From Calonectria ilicicola (taxonomy: Eukaryota; Ascomycota; Sordariomycetes; Hypocreales; Nectriaceae): 64,000 bases of DNA. Below are positions 20,036-32,864 of this stretch, in pieces (within the stretch, counting starts at the first letter, position 1; the number at the start of each line of letters is the position of its first letter). The stretch covers positions 2,108,001 to 2,172,000 of the forward strand of contig CP085835.1 in assembly GCA_020809705.1 (NCBI GenBank), given 5' to 3'. The notes under the pieces are model-generated. The model had not been told where the DNA came from and searched no databases. It saw nothing but the letters and a program-made list of their open reading frames with translations. Made by a program: the position numbers and the translations under genes.

Positions 20036-23000
20036 ATGTCTCAGCCTACGGGAGGGCCATCGATGCCGACTTCAGGAAAACCGCGAGCACCACCAAAGAC
20101 GTTCGCGAGATCTTGTGCAATTCCTCTCGGCGCTCCGAAGACTGGCGGGTATCTCGGCGGAAAAGATCTTGGTATCGATTCGGACATTGCCACCGAAATC
20201 AGATGCCACCGAACCAAGTCGGAGCAGCCTTGGATGGGCTTCAGCGTGTTCATCCCGCTGGGCCCCAACAATGAAGATGAGGGATTCGGCGCCGTCTACA
20301 AAGGTAAGTAGTTATTTGGTTAACTATCCCATTTTGTCAAGACTCACGCTTACCCTTCATCTCCAGTTAACCCTAGCGACAACTATGCACTACACCGTGA
20401 CCAGCGTTACCGACTGAATGTCAAATTCCCTCTGGATGGGCTCAAGAGCGAGATCAAGCCGCTGCCTCAAGAATATCGCCCAATGTTCCCCAAGGCGAAA
20501 ACCGAACTTTCCATCTTGAAGGTATATATCGAGGGCCAGGTCGAGGTGGAAGGATTGGGAATGCCTTTCGCAAACCCTGGGCATCCTGCCGAGGCCTGGG
20601 TCAAGGCACTGTACCCTGCTGGCGCCGTCGGTGGTACTGGTGATGCTGGTGCTGTTGGTGCTGCTGGTGGCGCTCCGAACAAATTGCTTGACATCATCAT
20701 TCGGAAGGACTATGTTTTTGTCATCGATGCAACAGAATCCACCATGCGAAACGAGTGGACTACAGCAAGGCAACCTCCAGCCATCACCTATCCATATGGC
20801 CACAGCCATTCGTGGGACTTGGAACGCCAGCGCCGTGGGCTTCTCGAGAACAAGGGATTCCGGTTCGCTCCTTCATGGTCTTTCAAGGACGACCAGGCTC
20901 ATGTTACAGTCCTGGCCCAGTCCCAGGTACAGGATATCATGTGGTTGTACGAAGAAACAGAGGAGATCAAGAAGACCAAGTTCTCCGCGTATTTCATTGA
21001 CACGCCTGGTCTTAGCTACCAATACGCCATCATTGCCTTGGGGGCCGATTTTTTGTCCCTCCACGAGACCTCCTGGCGAAAGCTGCAAGAAAGCCCCCTG
21101 CGGATTCAAGTCGAGAATTCATTCGAACCAGACTGCTTCTTCCCGGCACAGATCGTGTCGCACCCGGAGATGTTTCCAATCCCCGCTTTCTCCAATGACC
21201 ACCCGACAACCAAGACAGACGTGGTGGTTCGAGTGCACGTGGAAGGCAGACATCTTAGATTTCTCAAGAAGTTTGGCAATCGCCAGGCTGCCGAGGCAGC
21301 GCGCAACGCAGCGCACAAGGCAAATTTTGAAGCGTTAAACCGCGTTACCCTGCTATTTGATCCCCAGCTGCAGGAGTACAAGCGTAAAGTGGACGCTGTC
21401 TCCAATTTCCTTCCCACCGCTCCCGCAACAAATGAGGAACACTTCAGAGTCAAGACAAATACCACGGGCGCCCAACTTGCTAATCTGATGGCATGGCGAA
21501 AGAGTGTTCATAGAGCGCTCTTAAGAGCCCAGGGCTTTTACCATGTTCCCAAATTTGTGGATCAAGGACCCCAAGTCCAGGCGATGAGTCAACTAAGCCT
21601 TGACAACAACCCAGCCAAGTTCAAGAGTCTGCCTGATCTCTTTGAAGTCAACCTTTTGAGCTTGAGGGCTGATGCCCGAGAAACAAACATCAGCGTGCCA
21701 AAACTTCATGAAGCCTTGCTGGAACAAGTTCTTTTGGGGGATCGTGCTCGATTCTTCAAACACTTTTCTGAGGCTCCTGTGGGTCTTGGAATCATATCCG
21801 CGGTAAGTCTCTTTAACCCTCCTTGAAACTGAAAGATTGCATATCTAATTGATCGCTAGGGTGCTGGCTTTGGCAAAACGACGGCACTTTCGGTTGCAAC
21901 TCTGGCAATGGCCGCCAGCGAAGGACCAGTCTTCGCCAGTGCCCCTACCGATGTCGCCATCGACAATTTCGCTCACCGACTTGATCTGACTACCATCGAG
22001 GTAACCACCAAATACAACAAGTCAGTGTCTAATAATGATCCTCAACTGCGACGAAAGATGGTTGTTCGGGCCCATAAGTTGAACGACGAACTTGGTGCAT
22101 TTCGCACACTCATGGCAGATCCACGCAAAGGAGATGATGCAGCCCCTGTATCGCCTCTAGGTCTTCGATCCACCTGGAAGCTTTCCTTGTCCTGTACATA
22201 CTGGCTCCTGATTGCCCTAGGCTGCCCTCATGTACGCCAACTCCACCCCAACGACAGTGCAAAGCTACACGAGGTTCGGGAAATGGTTAACAACAGCCCC
22301 AGTACCGGGCGTTTGGCTAAGCTTTTCCGTGGTGAGATTACCCAGGAACAATATTACGCCAGGCAGATTGCTTCGAAAGAAGAGGTGATGAGTCTTCTCG
22401 AAAAGATGATTGAGATTGCGGATATTCTTGGTGCAACCCCTTCCCTTTCTCACCACCAACAGAGCATTTCCAAGTGGAAGAACAGTGTTGCCGCTGGCAT
22501 CGCGGTGGACGAAGCGGCCAGCATGTGCCGCCCTGACCTCTATGATGTATGGGGCAACAGTCTACTTCCTTGCATCATGGCAGGAGATGAGAAGCAGCTT
22601 GTTCCAGCAGTTCTGACTCTCAATTTGAAAGACGCTGACGGAAACGGCGTAAACCGGTTCGACAGGGACGCCTCGATTTCGGCATTGGCGTTTTTCAAGG
22701 GCACGGGCTGGCCCGTTTTTGAACTCAAAACCCAGTTCAGAATGGCCGTTGGCCAGTTTGCCGTTGCGCACCGCGAGATGTATTCAGACATCAGCTTCAC
22801 GTATGCGAGCTCCTGTGACCCGCGCCACCCCATGCACTCCGCCGGACGCAATCTCGAAGCGTTTCTAGTGGCCAAGTTTGGATCCTCCTCTCCCGCTCTT
22901 GCTCCAGCCGGACAAGGCAGCTCACAGCCTGCCTTTATTCATTGTGAGAACACCGAGTGTCTCCTCGACCGTACAACCCAGTCAAAGCAAAACCCAGGGC

Positions 23001-23545
23001 AGGTCAAGGTGGCGCTCGACTTTCTTCGCGACTTTCTCAACAGCAAGAATGCCGATCCAAGCAAGATCATGATCATCACGCCCTACCCAGCCATGATAGA
23101 CACGATCGCCCGGATGCGAAAGAATCCGATGTACTCGGTCCTCCATAGAATTCCGCCCGCGTCTACCATAGATTCGATGCAAGGCCAGGAATGCGATATA
23201 TCGGTTATCATAATGGGCGCGACAAAGGCGACTGGTCCTGGACTCACCTCAGACGAGAACCGGCTCAACGTCATGCTCACAAGACACCGAAGCGGCATGG
23301 TCATTTTTGGAGACATTGACGTGTTTGGGGAGCCGCCGCCCACCAAAGGCAAGGGCCAGAAAAAGACCAAGGGCAAAGGTGCTCCCAAGGACGAAAGCGA
23401 GTACTGGATGGCCGGCGGGGATTGGAAGCCGATCATGGTTCGGGCTGTGATGCTGAGAAACCTCCTGAAAAACTTGAAGGCCAGCTCTCGAGTTGCGAAG
23501 ATTCCTGGGCCAACACGGGAGGTGTTGAAAAAAATGGGATTTTAA
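20036..23545 (+). CDS. UPF1-like superfamily-1 helicase (DNA2/NAM7 type)
   Basis: Three exons (20036-20303, 20367-21802, 21860-23545) give 1,129 residues; introns are 63 and 57 nt. Helicase motifs are all present and in order: Walker A GAGFGKTT (about 569-576, right after intron 2), Walker B DEAA (about 785-788), QFRM (about 860), SMQGQECD (about 1005-1014) and RLNVMLTR (about 1036-1043). This is the signature set of the UPF1/SMG2-DNA2 group, which unwinds RNA or RNA:DNA with ATP. The 565-residue N-terminal half has no domain I recognise and contains a Gly/Ala-rich insertion (about 20626-20676). A Lys/Gly-rich basic tail segment (KGKGQKKTKGKG) lies near the C-terminus. It is not the canonical UPF1 (no CH zinc domain), so it is a lineage-specific paralogue of unknown role. 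Confidence 0.93.
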
Positions 23546-23848
23546 AAAATGTCACGTTGGAAGCTGTGTTTTCGCTTTAGGCTCATAGCTAGCTAGTTAG
23601 GGCCTCTGCCCGTTTAGTGACGATAGAATGAAGAGTAATTCACTGCCCAATTATGGAAGTACGCCGAGACCAAATGATGCGTCCAAATTTTTATTTCGGC
23701 GTCTTCTACGATGTCAGATCAATACATGCCCTTTTCGTGAGAAAGGGAACCACAAGAAACGCCAGTCGCTGTCCGGGGAATAGAAAAGCAAAGTCCTCCA
23801 CTACTTCAAATACAAAGGAAATCCACTCTGACCAATTCCATCTCATGC
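23546..23848. other. Convergent 3' spacer
   Basis: About 300 bases between the helicase stop (plus) and the esterase stop (minus). Nothing recognisable; 3' UTRs expected. Confidence 0.5.
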
Positions 23849-25016
23849 TCATCGGAGGTCTTGATTTTTGCACTTGCCCCCATAACATCTATACTCGTCT
23901 CTCTCAATCACCTTGGCCACTCTGCCAGCGATGAGGCGCATTATGCGGGTGTTTGGATGGCCCAAGTCGTACCACAGCTGTCGCCCTGTCAGATTCCTGC
24001 ATCAATTGTGGAATGGGATGGCAAAAGCTTACACATGTCTGGCCGGTGGCGTCTTCGCAGGTTGTGTCGGGAGAGTTGAGATCGGAGGGCTTAGCGAGGG
24101 CGTCCCAGTAAATATCCTTGGTCTCAATGACGGTGGCGACGATGTCGCTGTGAGCTTCCCGAAAGGCCTGGACTTTTTCACGGAGGAGGTAGTTCCAGAT
24201 CTGCACGCACGAGTTGAGCTCTGTGATTTTGTTCTCCTTCCACCTGAGCTTCATCGGCAGCATGCTCAGGGCTAAAAAGTTAGTCAGCACGGGATTCTTG
24301 TTTCTTTTAGTATGGAGGCGTGTGAAGACGTACGCGGTACTGTGATCATAATGTACTTTCTCAGGCCAAAGCTGTACAGGCGCTCGAGCCCGGCGGCGTA
24401 GTCCTCCAAGAGTTTGATGACTACGGCACCGTTGTTGAGGTGGACGTCGAGGCTCTTTGCAAAGATGCCATTGACGTCGTTGACGCCAAACCACACGCCA
24501 GCGACCGAGTTCTGAGCGGTCCACCTACGCTTGGCCTTGTCAATGTTGACGTAATTGTCCTCGAACAAATCCATCTGCTTGTTGAAATCGGGGTTCTTAG
24601 AGCGAAAGGGCTTAGAGTTGACTGAGCCACCTGAGCGTGCAAAGTTGTAGGCGAGGGTCTGCGAGTTGTGGTCGTTGGAGAAGGACGTATTGAAGTCGGT
24701 CATCATGTAGCCAACCCAGTTGAGGCCGCCCGATGAAGTCTTTCCGGGCAGGGCGGGGTTGCCAATGGGGTTTTTAGCGGACGGTTGGTCTTTATTGGGT
24801 TCGAAGCCGGTCTTGGAGTACGAGTCGCCGCTGTTTTGGTGTGGGGTGTTGGGTCAGTTTGCGATGGTTGCATTTGTGGTGGGGGATTGGAGGTGAGGAG
24901 GGAAGAGTGTGGACGTACAAGTTGATGAGCCAGTTCTCAGAGCTGGGCGCAGGGCGCGGATGTGCTGCCGACACTCCAAAGAGTAGAGCGAGGCCGAGTA
25001 TGGAGCAGGCTCTCAT
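23849..25016 (-). CDS. Secreted SGNH/GDSL esterase (CE16-like)
   Basis: Four exons (25016-24919, 24830-24334, 24271-24033, 23977-23849) give 320 residues. A signal peptide (MRACSILGLALLFGVSAA) precedes FGDSY (33-37), the block-I nucleophile motif, formed across intron 1. GVND near residue 145 supplies the block-III Asn. LWYDLGHPN at the start of exon 4 gives the Asp-x2-His of block V (D282, H285). All catalytic elements are therefore present. The layout resembles carbohydrate-esterase family 16 and related fungal acetylesterases that deacetylate plant cell-wall sugars or oligosaccharides. The last intron (24032-23978) uses a GTAAGC donor. Without it the frame runs to a different C-terminus lacking the catalytic His, so the spliced model is preferred. 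Confidence 0.88.
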
Positions 25017-26714
25017 GGTGGAAGACGCTGGCTGGCTTCTGGTTGATGTTGTTGGGATGCAAGAGGGAGAAGCAAATGCAAACAAGCGTTTAAGCTCGTG
25101 GTGATGAACGAACCACCTCCCCGCAGCATCTGATGTCGCAGGCACATACATTCACAGGGAGGGCACGGCAGAGCAAGCTCCTTGTCGCAGCCGCTCCTGG
25201 GCGGCGGGCAGGGCATAAATGGTGTAATATACATTGGTGCGCATGTAAAGAAGAAACATGAGACACTGCGTGCTTGGCCAAGCTTGACACGTAGCAGAGC
25301 AACCGGCGTGCCCTTCACATGTCTGCAGGCCCTTAAAGTGCGCGTATAAAGATGGAAACCCGACTGCATTCTTGGCTTGTCTCGGTGTTGTCTCACACGA
25401 CAACAGCGCTGTGCTGCTTCGCCAGGCCCGCAACTTAAAACCATGGCTGTCGGCACCTACCGAAGTGCCGTGCCCACCCCTGTAGCAACCACCAATATTA
25501 ACCTTTTCCAATTCCCGCCAGTGATATTAATAACAACGATGATGACGGAGGTGGTGGTAGTAGTGCTTGCGGTGGTGCTTGTGCCTCAATCTACCCGCAT
25601 CCCTCGCTGGCCTCGGGTATATTCCTCCCGTACCCTGTGCACAGTGAGGGAGTGCACCCTACCTTTTCCTTTTTACAGGGGATTCCCCCTCGCCGCCTCG
25701 TCCCCTAGCGCCAACCGTCGTTAACACTAAATTTACAGGACAGCATCGCCGGCAACTGGAATGCTGCATTCCCAGTTTCACCTTTCACCCTCTGCAACGT
25801 CGGGATTCCATTTGCCAATGCCCCTTTGTTTCCTCTGTCGCTAACTCCGTCTATATCTTTTATCTTATCTATCCTTATTTCTCCCTTTCCCCCTTGGCTA
25901 TCATTGTTCTACTCCTCCATCAAAACCCAGCCCTGCGTTCATCCCACTAGATAGCACTGGCTACCCCTCTCTCTCCCCCGCCCTGTCAGTCTGTCAGTCA
26001 GGGCAAGCCTCACCACTACATGCACAGCATCCACTAAAAAATGCCCGAAAAAGCAACTGCGCACACCGCGGAACCCGCCCCAGCCCTGTAGCGCCAAAGC
26101 GTAAAAGCTTTTTTCAATGTCTTGAAACACCTAAAACCCAGCCATTCGCTCTCCTCCCCGCTTTTGGCGCTGTAATAAATCCATCTTCTTCTTTTTAACC
26201 TCTTGCCTTGCTTTTGCTCTGGCTAGCGTGCGTCAAGATCTTGTCGGCTCAATTCATTGCCGAACAAGCTTTTGCCATATCCAATACACCCTTTGAAACA
26301 CTGTCCCCCTGTGAATGACTTGTTCACCTTGGACAACACAGAACTTGCTTGCTCTGGAGATCAAGTTGGTAGCTAGAAATAAATACTAAAATAAATAACT
26401 AATTATTTATGAATAAAATTGGGTATTTATTTTATTTATATAATATTATTTATTTCCTCTATAGCCAGGGAATCGCGGGAAAATGACATCGAACGGGACA
26501 AATAGTAGCATTAAATCCACAAAAAAAAAAAGTTCAAAAATACCATTCGCTCGTCTATTAATATACAATCCCACTTCGCCAAAAATCATGTACCCGCTAA
26601 ACCATTCATATCCATTAAGTCCATTTCCTTTTGAAGGCTCATTCTCTAAATCGCAGTCATTCTAGCATCCCATGAATCGCAGTCCCCCATCCTTCTTGAC
26701 CTGCCTCGAAGCGG
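25017..26714. other. 1.7-kb intergenic, pyrimidine-rich, with AT foldback
   Basis: No gene seen. It includes the promoter of the esterase at the left and strongly C/T-rich DNA at 25680-25990. An AT-only stretch at about 26373-26465 has imperfectly inverted halves (TAGAAATAAATA and TATTTATTTCCTCTA) and could fold back on itself. The right end is the 3' side of the membrane-protein gene. Confidence 0.45.
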
Positions 26715-27565
26715 TCAAGGTACTTCAAACACCTCGTGTGGGGGCTGACTTGAGGGCGGTCTTGGTGTCAGGTGCCCGCCTTTGTACATATCGGGAGGTA
26801 GACGTGGTGATGGTTCCGGTGTGATGAATGGGCTTATGTTCAAATCAGACCGACCCACGGATGGACTCGACGTGATAGAGCTCTTATCCATAACGTCGAG
26901 TAAATAGGTTGAAGATATCTGTGCATCCGGTGCGAATGCAAGTCGTCCGCTGCCTTCTCGTTGGCGCTTTTTCCAGGCTTGGAAGGCTTTGATGTCTCCC
27001 ATGTTCTTCCATATCACGATCCCCATTATGGCCGCCGTCATCGCGAGCGTCGAGGCGGCTGCAATACCGGCAGCTGCTCCGGCCGTTAAGCCATCGTGTG
27101 GCAGGCTGACGTTGAAATAGATGGTGTAATTCCAGTCTCCGTCATAGTTGGCGTCGTTGTAAGCATGAACCGCAAAGTAGAGTATCCGGTATTCTCCAAC
27201 TGGTTTTCTGAAGGTGACGTTTTCCAGGCTAACCTCCCACGAATACTGCTTGGTCGTCACGTTTACTACATTTCAGTCAGTCAGTCTCTGACTGCATGTG
27301 GGCGAGCAGGATGCGCGGCCAGGAAATGCGTACCTTCTATGGGATAGAATCTATCCTGCGCATATTGACCCAAGTTCTGGCATAGATAGAGGTCAAATCT
27401 GCTATAGTTGGACTCCCATTGCACATCTACGGTCCCGCCAAGCGTGTAAATCGGGTTAAGCTGGTCATAATTCTGGGGCGCCTCAGGGCTGATAAATTGG
27501 GCGTAGCATTGCACCCTAGCGACGGCGAACAGAACGACGAGAAGAAAGGCTAATTTATAATCCAT
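26715..27565 (-). CDS. Single-pass membrane protein with secreted ectodomain
   Basis: Two exons (27565-27334, 27265-26715) joined in phase 1 across a 68-nt intron give 260 residues. A signal peptide (about 1-24, rich in Leu/Val/Ala) is followed by a beta-rich ectodomain with several N-glycosylation sites (NYS, NVT, NYT, NVS). One transmembrane helix (about 140-163, an Ala/Gly/Met/Ile-rich stretch) is followed by basic residues (WKN, WKKRQRE) and a Pro/Ser-rich cytoplasmic tail. This type I layout is common in fungal cell-surface proteins, including sensor-like ones, but no named domain is recognised. Ligand and role are unknown. Confidence 0.82.
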
Positions 27566-28998
27566 TTGGGTTATAAAAAATGCCACAAGCGACGCTTGAG
27601 GCAGTCTTCATTTTCGCATTCAAGGCTTGGGGGGGAGGGGAATGCAAAAGTCAATTCTTGCTAAGTCGTAGGGCCCTGGACACGCAGCCCTTATGTATAA
27701 GGCGCCTTGCTCGGTCCACCACGACGGGACGAAGAGCTGAAACCAATAGTATGAGCGTTTCATTTGAGGACGAACAGGCTGGCACCCACATTCACGCACA
27801 GTCTGCCAATCATCCGGCGCTTAGTCTGTGCAAGAGCCACCAGCAGCGTAAACAATCTGAATCCCTGCAACCCTACGCATCTTTTAGGCAAGGCGGCTCG
27901 TATCGCCAACAGCATGCGGAGCTTAAAAGAGATAGAATTTAGAAACGCGCGTACACGGGCGCGGCTTCATCAGGAAGCTGTCAAGAGAAAGCGAGAGAGA
28001 GGCATAGAGATAGAGAGGTGCTAAAATTGAGTGTAAAATGAAGCATGTGAAAGAGAGGCACGGCATAACAGTGAGAATTGAAGATGCCGCAGTCGACGTC
28101 ATGGAAGTTTCGAGAAAGAAAATAGTTGCACGCTAAGAATCCAGCTAGAAACGGCCACCACTCGGGAGAAATTAAATTCACTCGAGCCCAGGCTCATGCG
28201 ATCAAATTGCAGGCGTCATCCTAGCTCGACCACAGCCCAAGCCACCAATTTGTGAGACACGCGAGGCGCAACCCGTGGCTGTGCGCGCAAATCTCCCGTC
28301 ACCTCTGCCACATGTGGCTGGAATCAGGGGTCAGATGTGGCGTTCTCCGCTTAGTCAGCCTGTGGCATTGTCAGATTATGCCTACCCTGGACACACTTCA
28401 AGAACTGTCGCAAACCACAATATCGGAGGAAGAGCTGCATTCGAACGGGTTAAAGTTGATATTATAATTTTGCCTTTGATATAATTGAGAAAATTTTGAT
28501 GTAGATAGTCTGGCATGGATATAAATCTGCCAGCAGACTTTGATGAAACTGCGAATTCTCATTTTGAACAAATGTTACCCTCCAGCCCTGCAATTCGCCC
28601 CCCAATAACTTAGAATCAAAATGTCCAACCCCGGTCGATAATTTAAACAAGGATTTAGGTAACTTTGGCAAAAGCTTGGAATATTTGAGGCGTTTCGGGC
28701 GGAGTCTGCGATTGGCTCAATTACGATGGTTTTTTACAGCCCAATAAATTGTGCAGAATTCTTGCCGATCTCGCAACCTTATCAACTTAAAGTTGAATGG
28801 TCGTTGGGATGTTGTAAATCTGTTCTCAAATATCGCACGACATCACTTTTCCAATCGCCCGTGGAACTTTAGTCAGACGTGGGGCTGAATTGTGGTGAGA
28901 TGGATTGCGGGGTAGCTGACGGCTCTGACTGAAGAGAACAACAAGACTGTCAGCCATTTTCGCCCTCGCTATTATGACTTCATCAACTATTTAAATCG
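27566..28998. other. Divergent intergenic region, no gene seen
   Basis: 1.4 kb between the starts of the membrane protein (minus) and the HET gene (plus), so it contains both promoters. AT content rises toward the right end (28450-28800). Only short unsupported ORFs are present. Confidence 0.5.
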
Positions 28999-31127
28999 AT
29001 GATGTCTACTGCACCTGCGGAACAAAACGGGGACGTCGCAGAAAGCCTTCGCCAGTTTTGCAGATGTTGCTTCGATCTGGACGGAGAGGTTGCCATAGCG
29101 AACAACAACACGCGTGAAATTAGAGTTGATCCTGATGATCGGATAGTTGTGATATCCCGGTTGGCGCAGAACATTGAGCAATCGGCGAACAGTGGGTGCC
29201 AATCATGCTGCATAATTCTCAAAGCACTGGTGTTTTTCGGATGGGACCCCAACAACGACCACACGAACAAAATATCCCTCAGGTTCCCATTTGGCATTGG
29301 CAACTTTGAGTTGAAGTTTAAACTTCTCGGATCCGAGGAGTACATACAATTCTATACGCCATTGGGTATGTGACCCCCAAGCCTTGATGTATTGTGCTAA
29401 GATGTTTCAAAGACCACGGGAAAGCGTGGAGGAGCATTCAACCTTTGCCAGAAATATGCAAAGATCATCTCTCGATTCAGAGCCTGTCATTTATCAAGGC
29501 ATGTCTAAAGACCTGCCTCACTAGCCATCATGATCTTTGCCTTAAAAATGCAGATAGACTACCGACCCGTCTGCTGGATATTGGCACTCGTGACCAGGAA
29601 GTCATCCGGCTGGTCGACGCCAAGGACATTGAATCTCCAAAATATATTGCCCTGAGCTACTGCTGGGGAAAGTCTACACCTATGAGAACTACACTCGATA
29701 CTTTGAGCATGATGAAAGACGGAATCCAAGTTTCGGAGCTTACACAGGCGTATACTGATGCGGTGGTTCTGGCACGTGAGCTGGACGTCCAGTATCTATG
29801 GATTGATGCATTATGCATTATCCAAGATTTTCACCAGGATTGGGAAAGAGAATCAGCAATGATGGGTGATATATATTCCAATGCACTCCTCACCATCGCT
29901 GCTTCCTCATCCAAGTCCGCCATGGAGCCGTTCCTCCGTCGTGCTCACCATAGTGCCATGAGGACACACGAAAAAAACTCGAAAGTCTTGACCGAAGTGA
30001 TTGGAGCTGGAGACAATCAGGTCTTACTCAAGGCGAGGATCATTTCAGAGGAAGGGGCCCACTGGAGGTGGCGCAATGATGCCGAACAACGCCAGCTTTT
30101 AGAGCCCCTGTCGCAGCGAGGATGGACGCTACAAGAGCAACTTCTCTCCGGCAGGTTTCTGTCAATATCTAGCACAGAGTTGCAGTGGACTTGCAATGAA
30201 GCTGTATTCTGCGAATGCCACTCTAGGCTCAACCACCGCCGTGAATTTGGCCACATGCCAATCAGCCAGATATCCAAACCCGAGCAAGCTCTTAGGTTCT
30301 GGCACAAGGTCATTGAGAATTATTCAAAGAGGCTCTTGACCCGTCCAGATGATAAATTGCCAGCAATTTCTGCCATTGCGAACGTGTTGCAGCGAAAGAC
30401 TGGTTTCAAATACGCTGCTGGCTTGTGGGCGGAAAATATTGATCTTGATCTGCTGTGGCGGAGAACAGGCCCGCTGTTTGAGCTTCCCAACGCCAAATTC
30501 ATTGCGCCCACTTTTTCTTGGGCGTCCGTGAACGGGGAAGTCGACTATTATTGCTTTCGAAATGGCAAGGATCCTTATCGCAAGGCTGCCGAGGTCTTGG
30601 CTGTTGAGGCGGCCGGCAACCAAAACGCCCCGCTGGGACGCGTGGAAACGGGCAAACTCACAGTCCGGGGCCCTTTAAGTCCGGGCAATTTACGGTATAT
30701 TGATGCAGACGGCGGTGGGCTTGTCGTCAGGATGGGCCATCTGCAGTTGGAGGTGGTTGCCGATACACTGCTCCAGGAAGTCATGGTTCAAGATCCGGGT
30801 GGATCCCTGATAAAGACGGCCTGTCGGTGGAACCCTTGGAAGATGGGTCAGGATAAATCTGACAACGCTGCAATGGAAATCTCGGCTGGCCAGCATGAAA
30901 ATGATGACCCCGTAAAAAACATATTTGACCCCGCAACTCAGTGCTGGGTCCTTAGGCTGGGTGCGTTTTCGATGACACGAAGTCATCGAGAGCATGAGCT
31001 CATGATTTTGGGAAAATCGCCAACTGAACCAGATGTTTATCAAAGACTTGGGCTGGGATCATGTGAGGACGATGGAAAGGTGAAATTGTTTGAAACCGAG
31101 AACGTAACTACAATCACATTAGTTTGA
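28999..31127 (+). CDS. HET-domain (heterokaryon incompatibility) protein
   Basis: Two exons (28999-29365 and 29413-31127) joined by a 47-nt intron (GTATGT donor, TGCTAAG branch, phase 1) give 693 residues. The HET-domain hallmarks are intact: YIALSYCWGKS (about 200-210), WIDALCIIQD with DWERESAMMGDIY (about 252-277), NALLTIAASS (about 279-288) and GWTLQEQLLSGRFL (about 359-372). HET domains trigger cell death when incompatible fungal strains fuse, and many are polymorphic allorecognition genes. The N-terminal 120 residues contain FCRCC and SGCQSCC cysteine pairs, as often seen before HET domains. There is no signal peptide, so it acts inside the cell. The partner gene is not identifiable. Confidence 0.92.
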
Positions 31128-32485
31128 TGAATAAAATTGCCCGCAAGTGCTGTTAATATATCCCCTGCCTAAACTCCTGTTGCTCTCAAAATCTTTGTAT
31201 TATTTTTCTATAAGAGAAGAAAGCCACTAAAAGTGTCACCAACTAAGTCTAGTCTAGTCATGATGTTTCTCCAAAGCCAGACTCTAAAGATGCACGCACA
31301 TTCTGCACCTTTCTATTTCAACCCCACTTTCTAAGGGTCCATAGTTACTACATCTAGGGACATGTCGGTAATTTATTGCAATAAATGTAACCAAATTGCC
31401 TTCGTCATTGCAACTATAGAGCTGCACAGCACAGCTCTAAGCTCTGCAAAAGAGCCACACCCGCGACACTGCCACATTTGCGACGACAGTTAGCTATATG
31501 ACAGCACTAAGACCTCTGCTTGTTAGGTTAGCGCGATAAATACTGCAGGACTTTGTCGCATAGAACACTGGCTAGGAGCAGCTGTTTGAGGATGAACTAG
31601 TCTAAGCTAGACTAGCAGTGGGTATTTTACCACTCTAGGCTAGGAGGGGCCTGTCCGGATGCATACATTCTATAGCCGTACCTTAGTCTATCAAGACAAA
31701 ATATGCCCTATTCACTCCTTCAATTCTCAAACAAAAAGATAGGCTGCAAGCTGAAAAGCCATCCGAAACCATCTCGCCTCTACAGCACTAAAATGAATCC
31801 TACGAGTACTCAGGGTACATACGGCCATAGCTCTTAGAAAATACGGGATCCCGTCCGCTCTCCCATAGTCAAGCTGAGAAGCGGTGAATTAGTACTCGGG
31901 TCGGTGACGACCGGGGAATCCTCGCTGTTGTATGTTTTTTGCATCCAAGCTCTATTTGTTTTTGGCCACTCTGCGTAGTGTGTGATGTAATTAATTCTCG
32001 GAGGAAAGACAAAGTTGCTTTTGAGGCAGTCGATTACGAACTGTACCACGAACGAAATGTGAATGAATATGGGCATATTTATCCCACCAAGCCCTCAACA
32101 GCAATGACGCAAATTTCCTCCAGAATAATAAAAAAGCCGACGCTTCCGTTTGAAGCTCTTGCGCAATATGGTCAGTTCTACTCGTTCTTAGATGATGTTC
32201 TTGGTGACATTGCACGGAATCAAGGGCTAAACCGACACGGCGCCTTCTAATTAATAATATTACTAGGGTAAACTTACAGTTGTTGCTTCTCTTAATTTAC
32301 CAAGAGTGGCATTTGCACTTTATCAATCCACTCACAATGCGGAGTTTATAAAATAGCACAATCAAGGAAGCATTGGGCAAATATTAGAGGGATACATTTG
32401 TCAATTATAGCTATCCTTACGGTAACATCCCAAATAGCATGCATCCGATAGTCACATCCCGGATAAACTAGTCCTCTCTCAGATC
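31128..32485. other. AT-rich intergenic with weak ORF traces
   Basis: No confident gene. A near-palindrome of CTAG/TCTA type lies at 31597-31615, and TAG/CTA-rich DNA surrounds it. Overlapping short ORFs on both strands at 31834-32250 might be gene remnants, but no family could be recognised. Confidence 0.4.
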
Positions 32486-32864
32486 TTATTTCGCGTCCTC
32501 ACCTCCAACTAGAACCCAAGTGGCTGTATTGCCATTGGCATCCTGGGCAGAAACGACTGAGTCGGATGATCCTCCACCTATTCGTCGTCAGTGTAAATTC
32601 AGAAAATTGAGCGATGAGCTTACCGCTAATAGTAATATTGGCATCCGTTGCAAAGGTGACACCTGCCTTAGCATTGAAGGTTTGGCTGGTGTGAACGCCG
32701 GTCGAGTTGTAATAGACAACCACTGTTGGAACTGGGCCAGAGACCTGTGCCGTCTGCGCCCCATTTTTGGCTTGAATAGCGCCTGGGATACCGAAATCCA
32801 TGTACTCAACGTCAGGGGGGCCGTTGACGAGGAGGGCGTCGGAGACGAAAGTGACTGTAGACAT
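32486..32864 (-). CDS. Small unknown protein, no signal peptide
   Basis: Two exons (32864-32624, 32577-32486) with a 46-nt intron in phase 1 give 110 residues. Without splicing, the downstream frame becomes basic and cysteine-containing; spliced, it ends as a Gly/Ser/Asp-rich strand pattern (SGGGSSDSVVSAQDANG), a better continuation of the beta-rich, Thr/Val-rich upstream part. There is no signal peptide, no cysteine in the spliced form and no known motif. A TATAAATA box lies about 108 bp upstream of the ATG, suggesting a strongly or conditionally expressed gene. Function unknown. Confidence 0.7.

Noticed and set aside
20483..21338. A second ORF on the + strand inside the helicase (20631-21338)
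   Set aside because: Overlaps the helicase exon in another frame, with biased Arg/Ser composition; the helicase frame continues through it with correct splicing.
31597..31615. CTAGTCTAAGCTAGACTAG near-palindrome
   Set aside because: Short, single copy and in CTAG-rich DNA; no evidence for a binding site.
31834..32250. Overlapping ORFs of 80 and 103 codons
   Set aside because: Could be remnants, but no family is recognisable and both strands are open for similar lengths.
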